In this document: in pieces, positions 1 through 11,950 of the stretch | Position numbering within the stretch: the first letter of the stretch is position 1 | Layout of the letters: each line of letters opens with the position of its first letter | Source of the DNA: Beroe forskalii | Taxonomy: Eukaryota > Ctenophora > Nuda > Beroida > Beroidae | NCBI GenBank assembly: GCA_011033025.1 | Contig: WFMF01000047.1 | Span: 186,001 to 250,000, forward strand | Direction of reading: 5' to 3' | Length of the DNA: 64,000 nucleotides | Position numbers and translations under genes: made by a program | Notes under the pieces: model-generated | Databases searched by the model: none | What the model saw: the letters and a program-made list of their open reading frames with translations, nothing else | What the model was told of the DNA's origin: nothing

Positions 1-508
1 ACAAATTGACAAATTGTGACAATTTCTTCCAACAAAATCTTGAAAAATGAATCGATGGTTAGTTATCATATGATTTGCTAGAAATTTAGAATTACAATAT
101 TAAATCAGTACTTTACATAAATTACATCATTAATTCAATTGAATTTGATTCTATAAATTGAATATCACCGTAATAACACAAAATTAATTCAGATTATAAT
201 AAGTTAGATCAGAGAAAATTTCCTAGTGAAACTTGCTTAAAAACAGAAATTCAGGTGAGGTTGAATGAATATAAGTTTCGTTATACTTATTAACATAACG
301 CAAAGTGATCTACATACTTACATACCAAAAAATCAACTTCAAGAAATTCAAAGATCTCACTCCTTATTAAAGAAGCTTATTGTCAGACACATGTAATGGG
401 TGAGTTCACTTGTTGCCGGACAAGCAACGCGCACAATATAAATTCGTTTAATTGGTCATATTCGTATGCTCCTAATAATAATAATTTAAACTGACAGTCC
501 TAAGTACT
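1..508. other. AT-rich non-coding flank
   Basis: No coding exon, RNA gene or recognisable repeat is visible. The stretch is AT-rich and lies downstream of the stop codon of the hydrolase gene that ends at 509 on the minus strand, so it probably holds that gene's 3' untranslated region and spacer. Confidence 0.5.
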
Positions 509-2534
509 TCACAGCCCCCGGAACTCGAATGGTGGATCGACTGTCTGGTCATCTAGTCCTAGGAATGCCCTCACTGAAGCCCCTACTCCCTCCGGATTGG
601 TCATGTGCAGGTGGTGAGGTCCTGTCAGCTCCTCAAGCTGGACGTGGGACCGCTTTTGGAGAAACGAAATACCTGGAAGGGAGTAATATCTAAGAAAGAG
701 TAAACTGGGTATAATGGGATGGATTTGATTTATTTCGTTCATCAAATTCAGAGATCGATTATACGTCATGATGATAAACAAAACCTTTGACAAAATTAAA
801 ATGATTGACGACGGTACTAACTATAATAACCTTCTTCATACGACGGGTGGTGGAACTTCTGGAAACCGTCACTTGCTATCAGGTAGAGGATGGGGCTCTG
901 CCAGCTTAAGATAAGGGGAAACAACACGTCCTTCGTCATACGGATCAGGCTGGAAGAGAAACATAAAGTTACTATGGGTTGCCCGAGAAATTCACGGCTC
1001 ACAATCGGAATATCAGACGTAGTAAATTATCCATTTTAAAAGTAAGGGGGCGCTTCAACCTAGGATACAAACGGCTCACAGAAACAGAATAAATGAAGAC
1101 CGTCCGGCGAACATGATTGTTTTTCTCAGGCGTTGCCTGAACCCCTCCACGCGAAAAATAATGGGTCTCACGTCATATCAGACTGAGACAAGATTGTTAC
1201 GTTTTCTTTAATCCTTCGTAGCTATGAGTTGCCATAGTATTACATTTGCATGTCGGCAGTATGCTTTTCCGAGCGACGCGCGCCAATAGGAGGTATTCAA
1301 GCCAGTGAAGCAATGCAGTAACAATACTGATACTCGAACTCACGCTGGGTACCGGAGTCGCTTGTCGTATGTAAACTGGTAGCCCTCCGGCAGCATCTCA
1401 ATGCTCCGACCCAACATGAACTTGGCCACCTCGATGTCCATGCCGTGGTAGAAGATGGTCCGGGTTATCTTCTCCGAGAGCTGGTCCAGGTCAGCGTACG
1501 TCTTGTGGTTGAAGGTGTCGTCCACAAGGACGTCCACCGCTTTCCGGAGGTTCTGGACCACCTGGTCCGTGGGCTGGTGGAAGGGTAGGAGTCCGTCTAT
1601 CGCAACGAACTTGTTTAACTTGTCGGGATACGTTGCCGCGTACATTCCTGGAAATCACGTGATGTAAACTGGATGAAATATTCAGTAGGGAGAGCGGGAA
1701 TAAGAGCACAGTATATACTCTACATTTGCTCAATAGATAGAAAATAATTCTGTGAATATCTAATTCACACAGTTGCCACCACATCATATTCCATATACCT
1801 GATATCATACCCCCGAGACTGTGACCTATCAGATCAAACTTCTCTAGCTTGAGAGAACGTCGGAGATGTTCAAGATCGACAATGTAATCTGAAACAGGAA
1901 ATGTAAGCAGGAGAGTTTACAGATCCACTGCGGAATCCAGAGCACTTCATTAATAATAATATGATCTATAATTGATGCGAATGAAAACGAAGAGTGAAGA
2001 CTGGTGGTAGACCCCAAAAAGCACAGACCTACTAGCGGGAAGACCTACCAATCACATGAGAGTAGGCTGTTTTAGGTTTGTGTGAGGAGTGTCCATGTCC
2101 CGGGAGATCCAGAGCGATGTATCTTCTGTTGTGAGGGAGATGGGTAAGGAGGGGAACAAACGAGTAGCAGTTATCAAGCCACCCGTGCACCATTAGCACC
2201 GGAGGAGCACTCTTAGGACCTACCTGAAAATGTTGTAAGGAATATCGTAATTTTTTGATTATTTCAGCAGAACTTAGAATTCTCTATCCCTGACATACAT
2301 GCCGATGTATTACATCGGCAACCTTTAGCATTTGTAAACCCTCTCCATTGGTGATAACGTAACATGGGACGGCAGTCCAGGTAAAGAAAGATATCATGTG
2401 AATGAGATTGAATTTATTATACATATTGGTACCTGAATACCCCTGACATAGCCCCATGGCACCTTGACATGAAGCCTATCTGCCTTTGAGAGGAGACTGT
2501 GACAATTCTTCAGGAGTTCTTTGGTGCAACCCAT
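509..2534 (-). CDS. SERHL: Serine hydrolase-like protein (SERHL family), six exons
   Basis: Predicted alpha/beta hydrolase of the SERHL/SERHL2 family, substrate unknown. Exons on the minus strand: 2433-2534, 2049-2223, 1799-1888, 1344-1647, 831-949 and 509-672. All joins are GT-AG, the phases match at each one, and the product is 317 residues, close to the roughly 314 of vertebrate SERHL2. The N-terminal VPWG motif is present, then the oxyanion strand VHGWLDN (about residues 46-52), DLPGHG, the nucleophile elbow GHSLGG (Ser116) in exon 3, and the terminal GPHHLHM with the catalytic His near 283 in exon 6. The start is the first ATG of exon 1 (2534), just before a segment matching the family N-terminus. 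No signal peptide is seen. A second terminal exon at 3733-3870 suggests an old tandem copy upstream. Confidence 0.9.
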
Positions 2535-3732
2535 CGGCTCAAAACAAGAAAGATTTTAATACAAGAGATTGCCTGAGTACAAATCTATAAACAATTTCCT
2601 TCCTGTTTTGGTTTCAACGAATTTAAAAGTTTAAAGTAAGATAATTAATTAAGTATAGCTATGATCAATATAGTTATCTTAGAAGTAAGTCGAGCTGAAC
2701 GGAAATTCTCCATCATGAAGAAGAGGGTTATCAATGGAAAAAAGAATAGAAAGAACGGAAAATAACGGAAATTAAATCAAAGGCATTAAATATATACGGA
2801 TCAAATCACAACACCTACACCTCTGTACTGTGGTTTGTAGAATTAAAATGCACGATATAAATTTCAGATAATATATGGATATTGGATACGGAAACGGGAA
2901 ATTTGGACGGGTCCCAAAATTACACCTGGGAACAGTTTCTCATTAAAAAGAGGGAGTCAGAGACTAAGATGATCCTCATGATGCAACGAGTTCGCAGTGT
3001 GACAGGGAGAACCGAAGTTGAGTAGAACTAAGGGAAAACCACAAGAAGAGATATTTCAGAGGAGAACTAAAGGAGAAGTCAAGGAGAGCAGAACCACGCT
3101 CACACAGTACAATCGGGGAGTCAACTGCAATGGGATTCAATAAAGGGACCAGAAAGGGACTTGTATTTAATTTTTGTCTATCGACAATAGACCCTTCCGA
3201 GCGACGCAGCCTTTCGCGGCTGCATCAGCGGGTCTGGTATCACCAGACAATTTAATGTTAAAGCATAGTTAGGGATATTGAAATGTAATGTTACATCATT
3301 ACTATCTTTAGAAGCTTGTCCTGAATTTAAAAACAATTACATAAGACAAAAGACAATATGTTAACAAAATATATAACACAACAGCATTAATCGCTATTCA
3401 TTATATCTCATAGAATGAATTCAATTATGATGATAATTAACAGTAAAATTAACAATCTATACTAACTTATGAGTTTATTAAAACTTTACGAAGCTTAAAT
3501 TATAATTATATAAATCTAAATAGTATTGGTTCATTTATTCAAATTCATCCTAGATAATCATAGGCATTTCATCACATGAAGAGAAAGAATGGACGGTTTA
3601 TTAAATATTAACACAAATCGCAGTTCGCACAACATCAGCATAATAAAAAAAAGGATATATCACTCTGTCCTAAGTTATGAGGAGGAAATGGGGTCAGGAT
3701 ACCTCGCATATATCCGGATACTAATCCTCACT
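2535..3732. other. Spacer between SERHL and the SERHL-like relic
   Basis: No exon can be supported. Near 3196-3250 there are two compact inverted repeats in a row (a CAGCC..GGCTG stem, then a GTCTGG..CCAGAC stem), which may be the end of an unidentified mobile element. The rest is AT-rich. Confidence 0.4.
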
Positions 3733-3870
3733 CACTGGTCCTCACTACTACCGTTCTTAGGAGGTACCACTCCGTGACTAAAGAAGTTGTCAATGATATC
3801 TGCTGTGGTCTTTGGCGTAGACATGTGGACGTGGTGGGGTCCAGGAATCAGCACGAACGACAGCAGATCG
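3733..3870 (-). pseudogene. Orphan terminal exon of a second SERHL-like gene
   Basis: The minus strand encodes LLSFVLIPGPHHVHMSTPK and continues through DIIDNFF to a TGA. This aligns with the last exon of the SERHL gene at 509-672 (ELTGPHHLHMTNP) and with the vertebrate SERHL2 C-terminus, including the catalytic-His segment GPHHVHM. I could not find the other five exons in the 2.3 kb upstream, where a minisatellite begins almost at once (3885). It is either a relic of a tandem duplicate or the last exon of a gene whose other exons I do not recognise. The reading frame itself is undamaged. Confidence 0.6.
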
Positions 3871-3884
3871 TTGATCGATCGACA

Positions 3885-4960
3885 GGGGACACTATCAAGT
3901 TAACAGGACCTATCACTAACAGGGGACACTATCAAGTTAACAGAGGACCTATCACTAACAGGGGACACTATCAAGTTAACAGAGGACCCTATCACTAACA
4001 GGGGACACTATCAAGTTAACAGAGGACCCTATCACTAACAGGGGACACTATCAAGTTAACAGAGGACCTATCACTAACAGGGGACACTATCAAGTTAACA
4101 GAGGACCCTATCACTAACAGGGGACACTATCAAGTTAACAGAGGACCTATCACTAACAGGGGACACTATCAAGTTAACAGAGGACCTATCACTAACAGGG
4201 GACTATCAAGTTAACAGAGGACCTATCACTAACAGGGGACACTATCAAGTTAACAGAGGACCCTATCACTAACAGGGGACACTATCAAGTTAACAGAGGA
4301 CCTATCACTAACAGGGGACACTATCAAGTTAACAGAGGACCCTATCACTAACAGGGGACACTATCAAGTTAACAGAGGACCCTATCACTAACAGGGGACA
4401 CTATCCTATCAAGTTAACAGAGGACCCTATCACTAACAGGGGACACTATCAAGTTAACAGAGGACCTATCACTAACAGGGACACTATCAAGTTAACAGAG
4501 GACCTATCACTAACAGGGACACTATCAAGTTAACAGAGGACCCTATCACTAACAGGGGACACTATCAAGTTAACAGAGGACCTATCACTAACAGGGACAC
4601 TATCAAGTTAACAGAGGACCTATCACTAACAGGGGACACTATCAAGTTAACAGAGGACCTATCACTAACAGGGGACACTATCAAGTTAACAGAGGACCCT
4701 ATCACTAACAGGGGACACTATCAAGTTAACAGAGGACCTATCACTAACAGGGGACACTATCAAGTTAACAGAGGACCTATCACTAACAGGGACACTATCA
4801 AGTTAACAGAGGACCTATCACTAACAGGGGACACTTTCAAGTTAACAGAGGACCCTATCACTAACAGGGGACACTATCAGGTTCACAGAGGACCCTACAT
4901 CATAACAGAGGACACTATCAAGTTAACAGAGGACCCTATCACTAAGAGGGGACACTATCA
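3885..4960. repeat. Minisatellite, unit about 40 bp
   Basis: About 27 head-to-tail copies of a unit containing GGGGACACTATCAAG, TTAACAGAGGACC and CTATCACTAACA. Units differ mainly by one or two bases (CCTATC versus CCCTATC, GGGACA versus GGGGACA); a few are shortened, and the units at both ends are more diverged. The array abuts the orphan SERHL-like exon and would lie in its upstream intron. Confidence 0.95.
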
Positions 4961-5121
4961 TTAAAGCTAGGGGCACTAACATTTGTTGCAGTGAAGCTGC
5001 CTCCATGGCCATGATGTGCATCATGCATATGTTTGCAGAACGCTTGATACACAGAAGCCTCCTGCCTCAATAAAGATGCATGGATTTCCTCTGTCTGTTT
5101 CAACTTTCTATATAAATTCCG

Positions 5122-5337
5122 TCAAAAGCACACAATTTTCACTTCTTCATCAAGGCCTTCTTCAATCGAGCAGTCTTCACACATATGTGTTAGTCCCTCT
5201 TCCATTTCATCCATTTGTATGTTTCTGTTCATGATCATTGGTTTCACCCAAAATATATTGACTTGAGCCACTGCATCAATGAATATCATGGAGGTGTTAG
5301 ACCCAATTTCCCAATTTGTATTAGAGAGTATAGGCAA
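5122..5337 (-). CDS. Possible exon with a Tudor-like segment
   Basis: A 71-codon minus-strand frame reads IFIDAVAQVNIFWVKPM followed by a helix-like MDEMEEGLTHMCED. This pattern (strand, FWV, then an acidic helix) resembles the start of the extended Tudor domain in TDRD-type proteins. No flanking exon, start codon or polyadenylation site fixes it as a gene, and the surrounding 1.1 kb shows no second exon in frame. It may be a lone exon, a relic or chance. Confidence 0.2.
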   Translation of the reverse strand: MPILSNTNWEIGSNTSMIFIDAVAQVNIFWVKPMIMNRNIQMDEMEEGLTHMCEDCSIEEGLDEEVKIVCF

Positions 5338-6202
5338 TTATTTAAAGCCAAAAACCTCATTTCTAATTCTGTTCTTGACAAGATCTAAACAATTTGAAGA
5401 ATCTAAATGAGGTTTTTATACTTGAAGCAATAATTATCGACCAACAACATGAGGTCATAAAAAACTTCCACCCAACAGCACCAAAAGCATCCAATAACTT
5501 GATACTTTCAGTAGGTACATGGATTATTATTATTTAATCTAAATAGTACAAGTACTATGGAGGTACATGGAGTGTGGAGGTGACACTCCATGTACTGAAA
5601 GTTTCAAGTTGATAGGTGGTTCTGACACTGCCCAAGGGAAGTCAGTTCCAAAAATAAAATTGTGTGAATTGGCCAATACTTATTGCACCAAGTTCTGGAC
5701 CCATCTTCAGCACCAAGTTTAGTTTTAAATTGGTAAATTGCCTTCTCTCTTTCTAATAAAAATAGGAAAATGTTGTCTCTGATGGCATGTTACCTACGTT
5801 TATACTTTAAATAGACCTTTTTTCAAGCTTACAGAGTGATGTTCACTTAGCATTCTTATTTAAAGATAATGTTCATCAGGTCACAAGACCCATCCTTGCA
5901 CATGTCCCTGGTTTGCTACAAAATTTTAAGTACAAACTCTGCCTATTGCTTATACTTACATTCCCGTTTATAAGTAGTGTTAACACATCCTTGATAACAA
6001 CTATATAATCATGTGTGTGAATGGGCCAGTTGAATTTGTGATTGCTCCCGACATACGATTTACTGTAAAGTGTAAAGTGTAGGTAACTACTTTTGAAAGA
6101 ATATATGAAAAGCAAAAGAGCTTACAACGAATTTTGCATCTTTTCGATTCCTCTATTCAATCAATCCATGTGCTTAATTATATTATCTTTGAAAATAGCA
6201 GG

Positions 6203-9200
6203 ATGGCAGGAAAGGAGCCTGTGCCTCTGAACTTTGTGCACCAAAATGCAATTTTATGTGAGACAATCAAGAAAGAACAGAAGCATCAGAAGCTTCACAA
6301 GGATTACAGAGTGAACCCCTTCAAGAAAAGTAAGTTATTTTCAGGAATTCTGATAGCATTTTATCTTGTCTTCAATTTTAACTCTCTGATTTACTCACAA
6401 ATTGGTGTAATATTGTTTTTAATGTTTGTGAGGCAACAGTGTTATTATTTTCAGTGGTTGTGTTGGCATCAAAACCAAACTCAAGCGTTGAGGATGATAC
6501 CCAGGAAGATGGTGAGTTGGTATTTGTCATTAATTAAACTCACTGACACAGGGGGTAGTTGGAATCTTAAGAACCACTAGATTGATTTATCTAAAATTCT
6601 CCTCTAAGTACTTCGTGCATTAGCTTGGTCTGGATTCTAGAGTTCTGGGTTCCACTTGGCCACCCCTCGTACTATTAAAGAGCAGTAGCACCTTGTGCCT
6701 TAGACTTGTGTTCCAAATCAATAATGTTATTACATCTCGAAACACCCTCACAACTCCCCCTTTAGACCAGTACATCAACATTTTCAAGAAAGCCCGGGAA
6801 GTACCAACTGAGAAGTACGATTACCCTCAGACAGAATCACAGTCGTACGGCTGGTTCACCACTCCCTTGGTAAGAGATTATTTCAATATTACCCGTGTTA
6901 CTAAGGTATAATGATGATGACGTAATATTTAAAATTGGGTGCGAGATATGGTAACTTTTGAATAGTTAGGTGCATAGTGACGTGCCTCAAATTTTCACAT
7001 TGTTCGTATGTATTGGTATTTATATTCAGAATTTTGGCAACTTTCAATCTGTGATATTTTGATGTATGATTCCCAAAACTACAGAGAATGATTCTATGGT
7101 ACAAGAAATACTATAATCTATTGAAAAATGTAAAAGTATAAAATCCGACTATCGGAATGTTGTCTTCTCACGATGCTAAATCAAAAAATCCCTGAGCAAA
7201 TGTTTGGCAATTGTTACTTAAAGGATCGTATGTTTGCCCAACGCTTGGCGTTCTAAACATTAAATCATTGAGCTCTCCAAGTGTCCGTGGGGTCATGGTC
7301 TCCCAGTGCTCGGGAACAAAGCCTCTGTCTACCAGAACACCGCCCGGATGGGAGAGGATCTGCACTGCTAGTAATCTGTGAAAAAGTTCAAGAACAACTG
7401 CGCATTTACGTGAGAGGGGCTCTTCGTCATCTCCTATTTTTATGTCTGTATTGAGTTCAGGCCGAAGCTCTGGAGGCTTCAACCAGACACACGACCTTTC
7501 CTTGGTGGAGCAAAGGCGAAGTGCAGCGAGCCTCTTGTCATTCTCAATCAGTTCTGCGAAAAACGTGCATTTTCCAGGATCATTCTGCCGTTCCTCTTCT
7601 GTTGGAATGTAGCCTCCGTCCCCGAATTGAGCCACTAAATATGCAACACTACCTTCAACCCCAGGAATTTGACCCCTTGCAACGAATGCCCAGTGATCTG
7701 GATTTGGGATGTCAGAATAGCTCCTGACGACGAAATTCACTAATTGCACTAAAGGATTCGATATGAGTACTAACTCCGTACACCAAATAGCTTTATGCGT
7801 GAACTCGTATCTAGAAAGGGGGCCTCTCAGCACAGCTTCGTTCACGAGTATCATTGGGGCATGGTCCTCACTATCATATAGCTCCCAAATGTTGTTTTGA
7901 CGACCCGATGTAGAACTAAAAAGATTCTCGAATGCAGCTGCTAGACTCATGGAGTCACCACTAAGGAGTGAAAATAATGTTTAAAAGGTAGAAGTAAAAT
8001 ATGTAACAACCTAATTCCTAATTATTTAGTCTAATTAATCAGCTCGTTTATTAGTTCGTGTTATTAAGAAAATAGAATCTGTAGTTGAAATGACCAAACG
8101 AACGATTAAAAATGAATGTACATCTTGAAGCAACCACAAAACATGTTTGTTTGAAAACCCACGGTGGGGATGGCAATGTGCCGAAATAAGATAATAAAAT
8201 AAGTACGCAGCGCAAAACATGTCTTCGCATGTGGAACCTACCGTAGTAAGTCTTGGACGGATCATGTTGCAGCTTGATTGTGGTGTGTAAATGAAAATAA
8301 CCTGCATGATATAACCCGTTACAGGCTATAATATGTACGATAGAATCTGCTCTGTTTCGGTGGTAGTCAGCTAGGCTCCAGACGAGACGAACTCATTGAT
8401 ACCATTCAGATACCTCCAGATTTTTTTACCTTACCAAAAACTATATTAACCGACAAAAAATTATAACAGTATCGTGTGTTTCAATTCAATCATCAACATC
8501 ATGGACCTGAAGATGACATCCAAAGCTCCTTTTTCCTACGGAGATCCCGCCTATGACAGCTCCTCTGACAGTGAGATGGACACTTCCTCCTCTTCCTCCA
8601 ATGCATCCTCTTCATCCTCCTCTACCTCCAGCTCATAATCCTCCTCCTCCTCTACACCTGAAACCCTCAGTTCCACTAAAGAGTCAGAAATCGACGTCTT
8701 GGTCCCACCTCAACCTCCTTCAAAACCGATGGAACCCAAGTTCAGTGTCCATGTCCTTCTCATCTGCCATCAAAGCCGACAGAACCCAAGATCCAGATCA
8801 GAGTCCCTAGCCCTTAAGTGCCAGATCAGAGTCTGTCAACTTCACAGACAACCGCAGCTTCCTACACCTTCATCAAAAAGATTGATTCCTGGATAATGGA
8901 GCTTCGGACGAACGCAAAGACCTGCTCTGGCATCAATTCTATAGCTCTAGGGAAAGAAAGGCCTCCTAACCTCTGATCAAGCACAGAGCAGCAAACCTTA
9001 CATACAGAGAGGCACTGAAGTGGTTCGGAAGAGTTCCACGAATGAAAATTTAGATATTTTGATAACGTAATCATTCGCCAAACCCCCCTTCGACCATAAT
9101 CATTTGGAAACCCCCTCCTCCCTCGGCTGATTATGTAATATGTGAACGATCCCTAGTAGTTTTGATTACTAAAGTTAATTGACTTAAATCATGAATCGTG

Positions 9201-9824
9201 ATTGCAAGAATTTCAAATTAAGGCGCAAGAGGTACAAGAGGTAAATAAGAAATTTTCATTTTCGATGCAGGATTCAATAAGTTTGTTATGATTTGTTACC
9301 AAGCATGTGCGTTTAGTAAATTGCATGAGAAAGGACAGACATGCAATAAGTTAAGGCCCATCGGTCACAAACTTTCTTGTATTTCATGTAGCGCGCGTTG
9401 CAGTTTTTTGGATACAATAGCGCGCGAGAGATGATCTTCTCGCGTGTTGGTATGGCAACTTGTGAGTGCGCGGCGCAAGGACAATTCCGGCATTTATAGC
9501 GACAATTTCACCCAATTATAGCCAAATGAATGAAGGTTTTTCATGGTTCAAGTATATTAAGATTTTTGTTGGTCTACAAAAATATTAGAAGTCGAGAATT
9601 CCTACGCCGACGTTCTGAGCAGAATCCTAACATTGAAAACCCGAAGCTGATTCAATCTCATAATTTAAAAACAAAACAAAAACGTTTCACATAATTTCAC
9701 ATCATTTCAGATCGACAGCGACAGATCGGACATCAGACTGCATCACCCTAGGACCATGAGCGAAGTGACGAAGTACATGGATGCTGCGTGGAGACTCAAG
9801 GAACAATCAGAGAACATGCAATAA
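6203..9824 (+). CDS. CFAP144: Cilia- and flagella-associated protein 144 (FAM183), four exons
   Basis: Small axonemal protein; in other animals CFAP144/FAM183 is a microtubule inner protein of motile cilia. Exons: 6203-6329, 6455-6511, 6766-6869 and 9711-9824, all GT-AG with matching phases, giving 133 residues against about 134 in human FAM183A. Family hallmarks are present: HQNAILCETIKKEQKHQKLH and YRVNP in exon 1, SKPNSS in exon 2, PQTESQSYGWFTTPL in exon 3, and SEVTKYMDAAWRLKEQ in exon 4. Intron 3 is 2.8 kb, holds an intronless gene on the opposite strand, and contains an X-box-like site (9446-9459), the kind of site RFX factors use at cilia genes. The last exon exists in a second identical copy at 16189-16302. 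Confidence 0.88.
7168..7950 (-). CDS. Intronless LRAT/PPPDE/NlpC-P60-like protein nested in CFAP144
   Basis: A 260-residue single-exon gene on the minus strand inside CFAP144 intron 3. The C-terminus reads YDPLSNNCQTFAQGF, with the NNCxxF motif that carries the nucleophile Cys (here Cys248) in circularly permuted papain-like folds (LRAT, PPPDE, NlpC/P60-like). A candidate His partner is His86 in PDHWAFVARG, matching the His-before-Cys order of the permuted enzymes. The first 60 residues show no recognised domain, and there is no signal peptide or membrane segment. It could be a peptidase, an acyltransferase or an inactive relative; the subfamily cannot be told by eye. Single-exon structure within an intron suggests a retrogene origin. 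Confidence 0.6.
   Translation of the reverse strand: MSLAAAFENLFSSTSGRQNNIWELYDSEDHAPMILVNEAVLRGPLSRYEFTHKAIWCTELVLISNPLVQLVNFVVRSYSDIPNPDHWAFVARGQIPGVEGSVAYLVAQFGDGGYIPTEEERQNDPGKCTFFAELIENDKRLAALRLCSTKERSCVWLKPPELRPELNTDIKIGDDEEPLSRKCAVVLELFHRLLAVQILSHPGGVLVDRGFVPEHWETMTPRTLGELNDLMFRTPSVGQTYDPLSNNCQTFAQGFFDLAS
8501..8935 (+). pseudogene. Decayed Ser/Pro-rich coding relic
   Basis: An ATG at 8501 opens MDLKMTSKAPFSYGDPAYDS, then a serine run, and stops at 8636-8638. Coding-like sequence continues in another frame (TPETLSSTKESEIDVLVPPQ) and again later (KKIDSWIMELRTNAKTC near 8875-8925). This fits an intronless gene broken by at least two frameshifts. I recognise no family. It lies in CFAP144 intron 3, between the nested hydrolase-like gene and the last exon. 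Confidence 0.35.
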
Positions 9825-11950
9825 AAACTGTGAACTGGATCTTAAAACCTAATGTCTTAAAACTGTCTCTTCAGCATTAAAAGTTGATTCGTTGATCATT
9901 TATAAGGAATGTGAAAATTCGGTTGTATGATACTTGAATTTATTTGAAAAATTTTCACGTTGCGTCGATGCCCATAAGGACTAGGGTCAATGCACTAATG
10001 TCTGTAAAAATTCAGTAAAAAGGATAGTTGAAGATGAAGTTTGAAACTCTGAAAACATTCTATACAATAATACAATATACTCGTATCAGAAGTTCAGCTT
10101 TGCAGATAAACTAGAGAGATTTATTAAACAGCTATCGTTCATTAATTAATCGATTGATTTTATTCTATACGTAATATACCAGAGTGAGTTTTAAATCTTA
10201 TCCGTTTTTTTCATTTTGTTTTCTGATTTGAACTCGCTTCCAATAGCTGTCACATATTACAACTGCATCCGAGGAGGGAAAAGGTTGAAAACCGGGCTAG
10301 GGCTTCGCTGACTTCAGCAGAACATGTATTTTCAAAACCTTCCTACCATTTCTCCCATGGCGTAAATATTTTCAATTGCTCCAATGCTCAATAAAGCAAA
10401 AAATAGATTCCTTAATTCCAAACTTGAGGGTTCATCATGAAGGAAAAAGGGGAGGGGAAGAGTCAGAGCAAAAAAATTGCCGACGTAATAAGTGACAGTT
10501 TCCCTTCAAATTTATCAAATAATTTTGATAGGGGCGGGTTCAATAACTACTTGAAAGTACTGACGCCAACTCGAGTCCGTCTGAAACTTGATATGGATTA
10601 CCGTATCCTCAACATTCTCACAGGAAACTTTCTGGTGTGGTGAACTGGAATTCCGGGCGTCAGCATTGCTTCATCTTGTAACTGGTCTGAAATCAGACAG
10701 GTTAATGAATTTCACAAATCAGGTACCTATTGGTTTATGGTATTAGATAGTAAATTTACATCTTTTCATCCATGCGTTGAAACACTCCTTTTTTTCCTTT
10801 TTTCTTCAAAATCTCATTGCGGCCATAATTCCGCGAAGGGTGTGGCCGAACCCCGACGCAGTTGGAGGCTATTCTATGTTCAGCAATCACCTACGCCGTC
10901 ATTCCACCTCACCTGAGCAGAATTTTGGTGGCATCCTTTCTTGAGGAATAACGGGCAATCAGGGTTCAGGTGCTTCATCCTATTTAATCTTTAAAATCAG
11001 CGAGATTCAGAAAATGTATGGCAATTCCTACGCTTTAATTCAGGATTCCGTACATTTTCTCGTGTATAATCCAATAAATAATCAAGCTACTGATATAATC
11101 ATTAGTTGATGTTAATTCAAAGGGCGCGGGCTCTTAAAGAGAATAAAGTAATGATAGGAAAGGTAATGGTAGGAAATGAGCCCCAAACAAAAGGTAGAAA
11201 GCCTATGTCAAGCCCTCAGAGCGATCTGCGCTATTGTCAATTAGGCTTGTGGCATCATCAATTCTCCGTGGTAAGTCAAGGCAATGCGTCACCCTCACCC
11301 TCCTAGTGCTCAAACAGGAAGGATAGGCGGGTAGGATGACGTCATTATCATAGCGCAACGTAGTGAGTTGATGGCGTTGAACCGCCTATTTTTCCCTGCG
11401 TAGGTTTAGTGTTGGCGTGAAACCCCACCAGTAGGATATAGCTTTGGCATCGCACCCTCTTTATCAATATACATTAGCTGTACCGACAGAGCTGTCATCC
11501 CTCTCGTGTGCCGAGTGAATCGTGATGTTTTTCTGTGATTCTTACCCCCCTCAAAGGGATCGTTCACATATGACGTAATCAATTTTTGGCCGATTTTAAC
11601 CCCCTCCCCCTCGCAATCAAGTTTACATTAGTTGTATTTGTTACAATAACATGTAACGTAATCATTCGGAAACCCCCCTCCCCCTAGGTGATATGACGTA
11701 ATATGTGAACGATCGATCACAAATATGTTTATGGACAGGGAGGGTCACCGAGGAGCGGTCAGTGGACTGCCGATGACCTGGTCACTTCACTTTTTGCCCC
11801 TGAAGTATGCAACTGTCATCCGTCCTAATCCTATGTCTCCTGTCAGAAGGCGGAATTAAGGATGGAATTACTGTCATTGGCTATATTCAGCGATATTCCC
11901 CCGACTAAATGAATTATGTCATTGGCAGCTCTATTCCCCCTTCAACTACA

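Noticed and set aside
3885-4960. Possible CRISPR-like array
   Set aside because: The units are contiguous with no unique spacers, in a eukaryotic setting. It is a minisatellite.
10437-10643. 68-codon plus-strand ORF, with a 177-codon counterpart at 16926-17459
   Set aside because: The two duplicates differ at many amino-acid positions and by indels that change the frame, and neither shows a domain. They look like non-coding sequence 3' of CFAP144.
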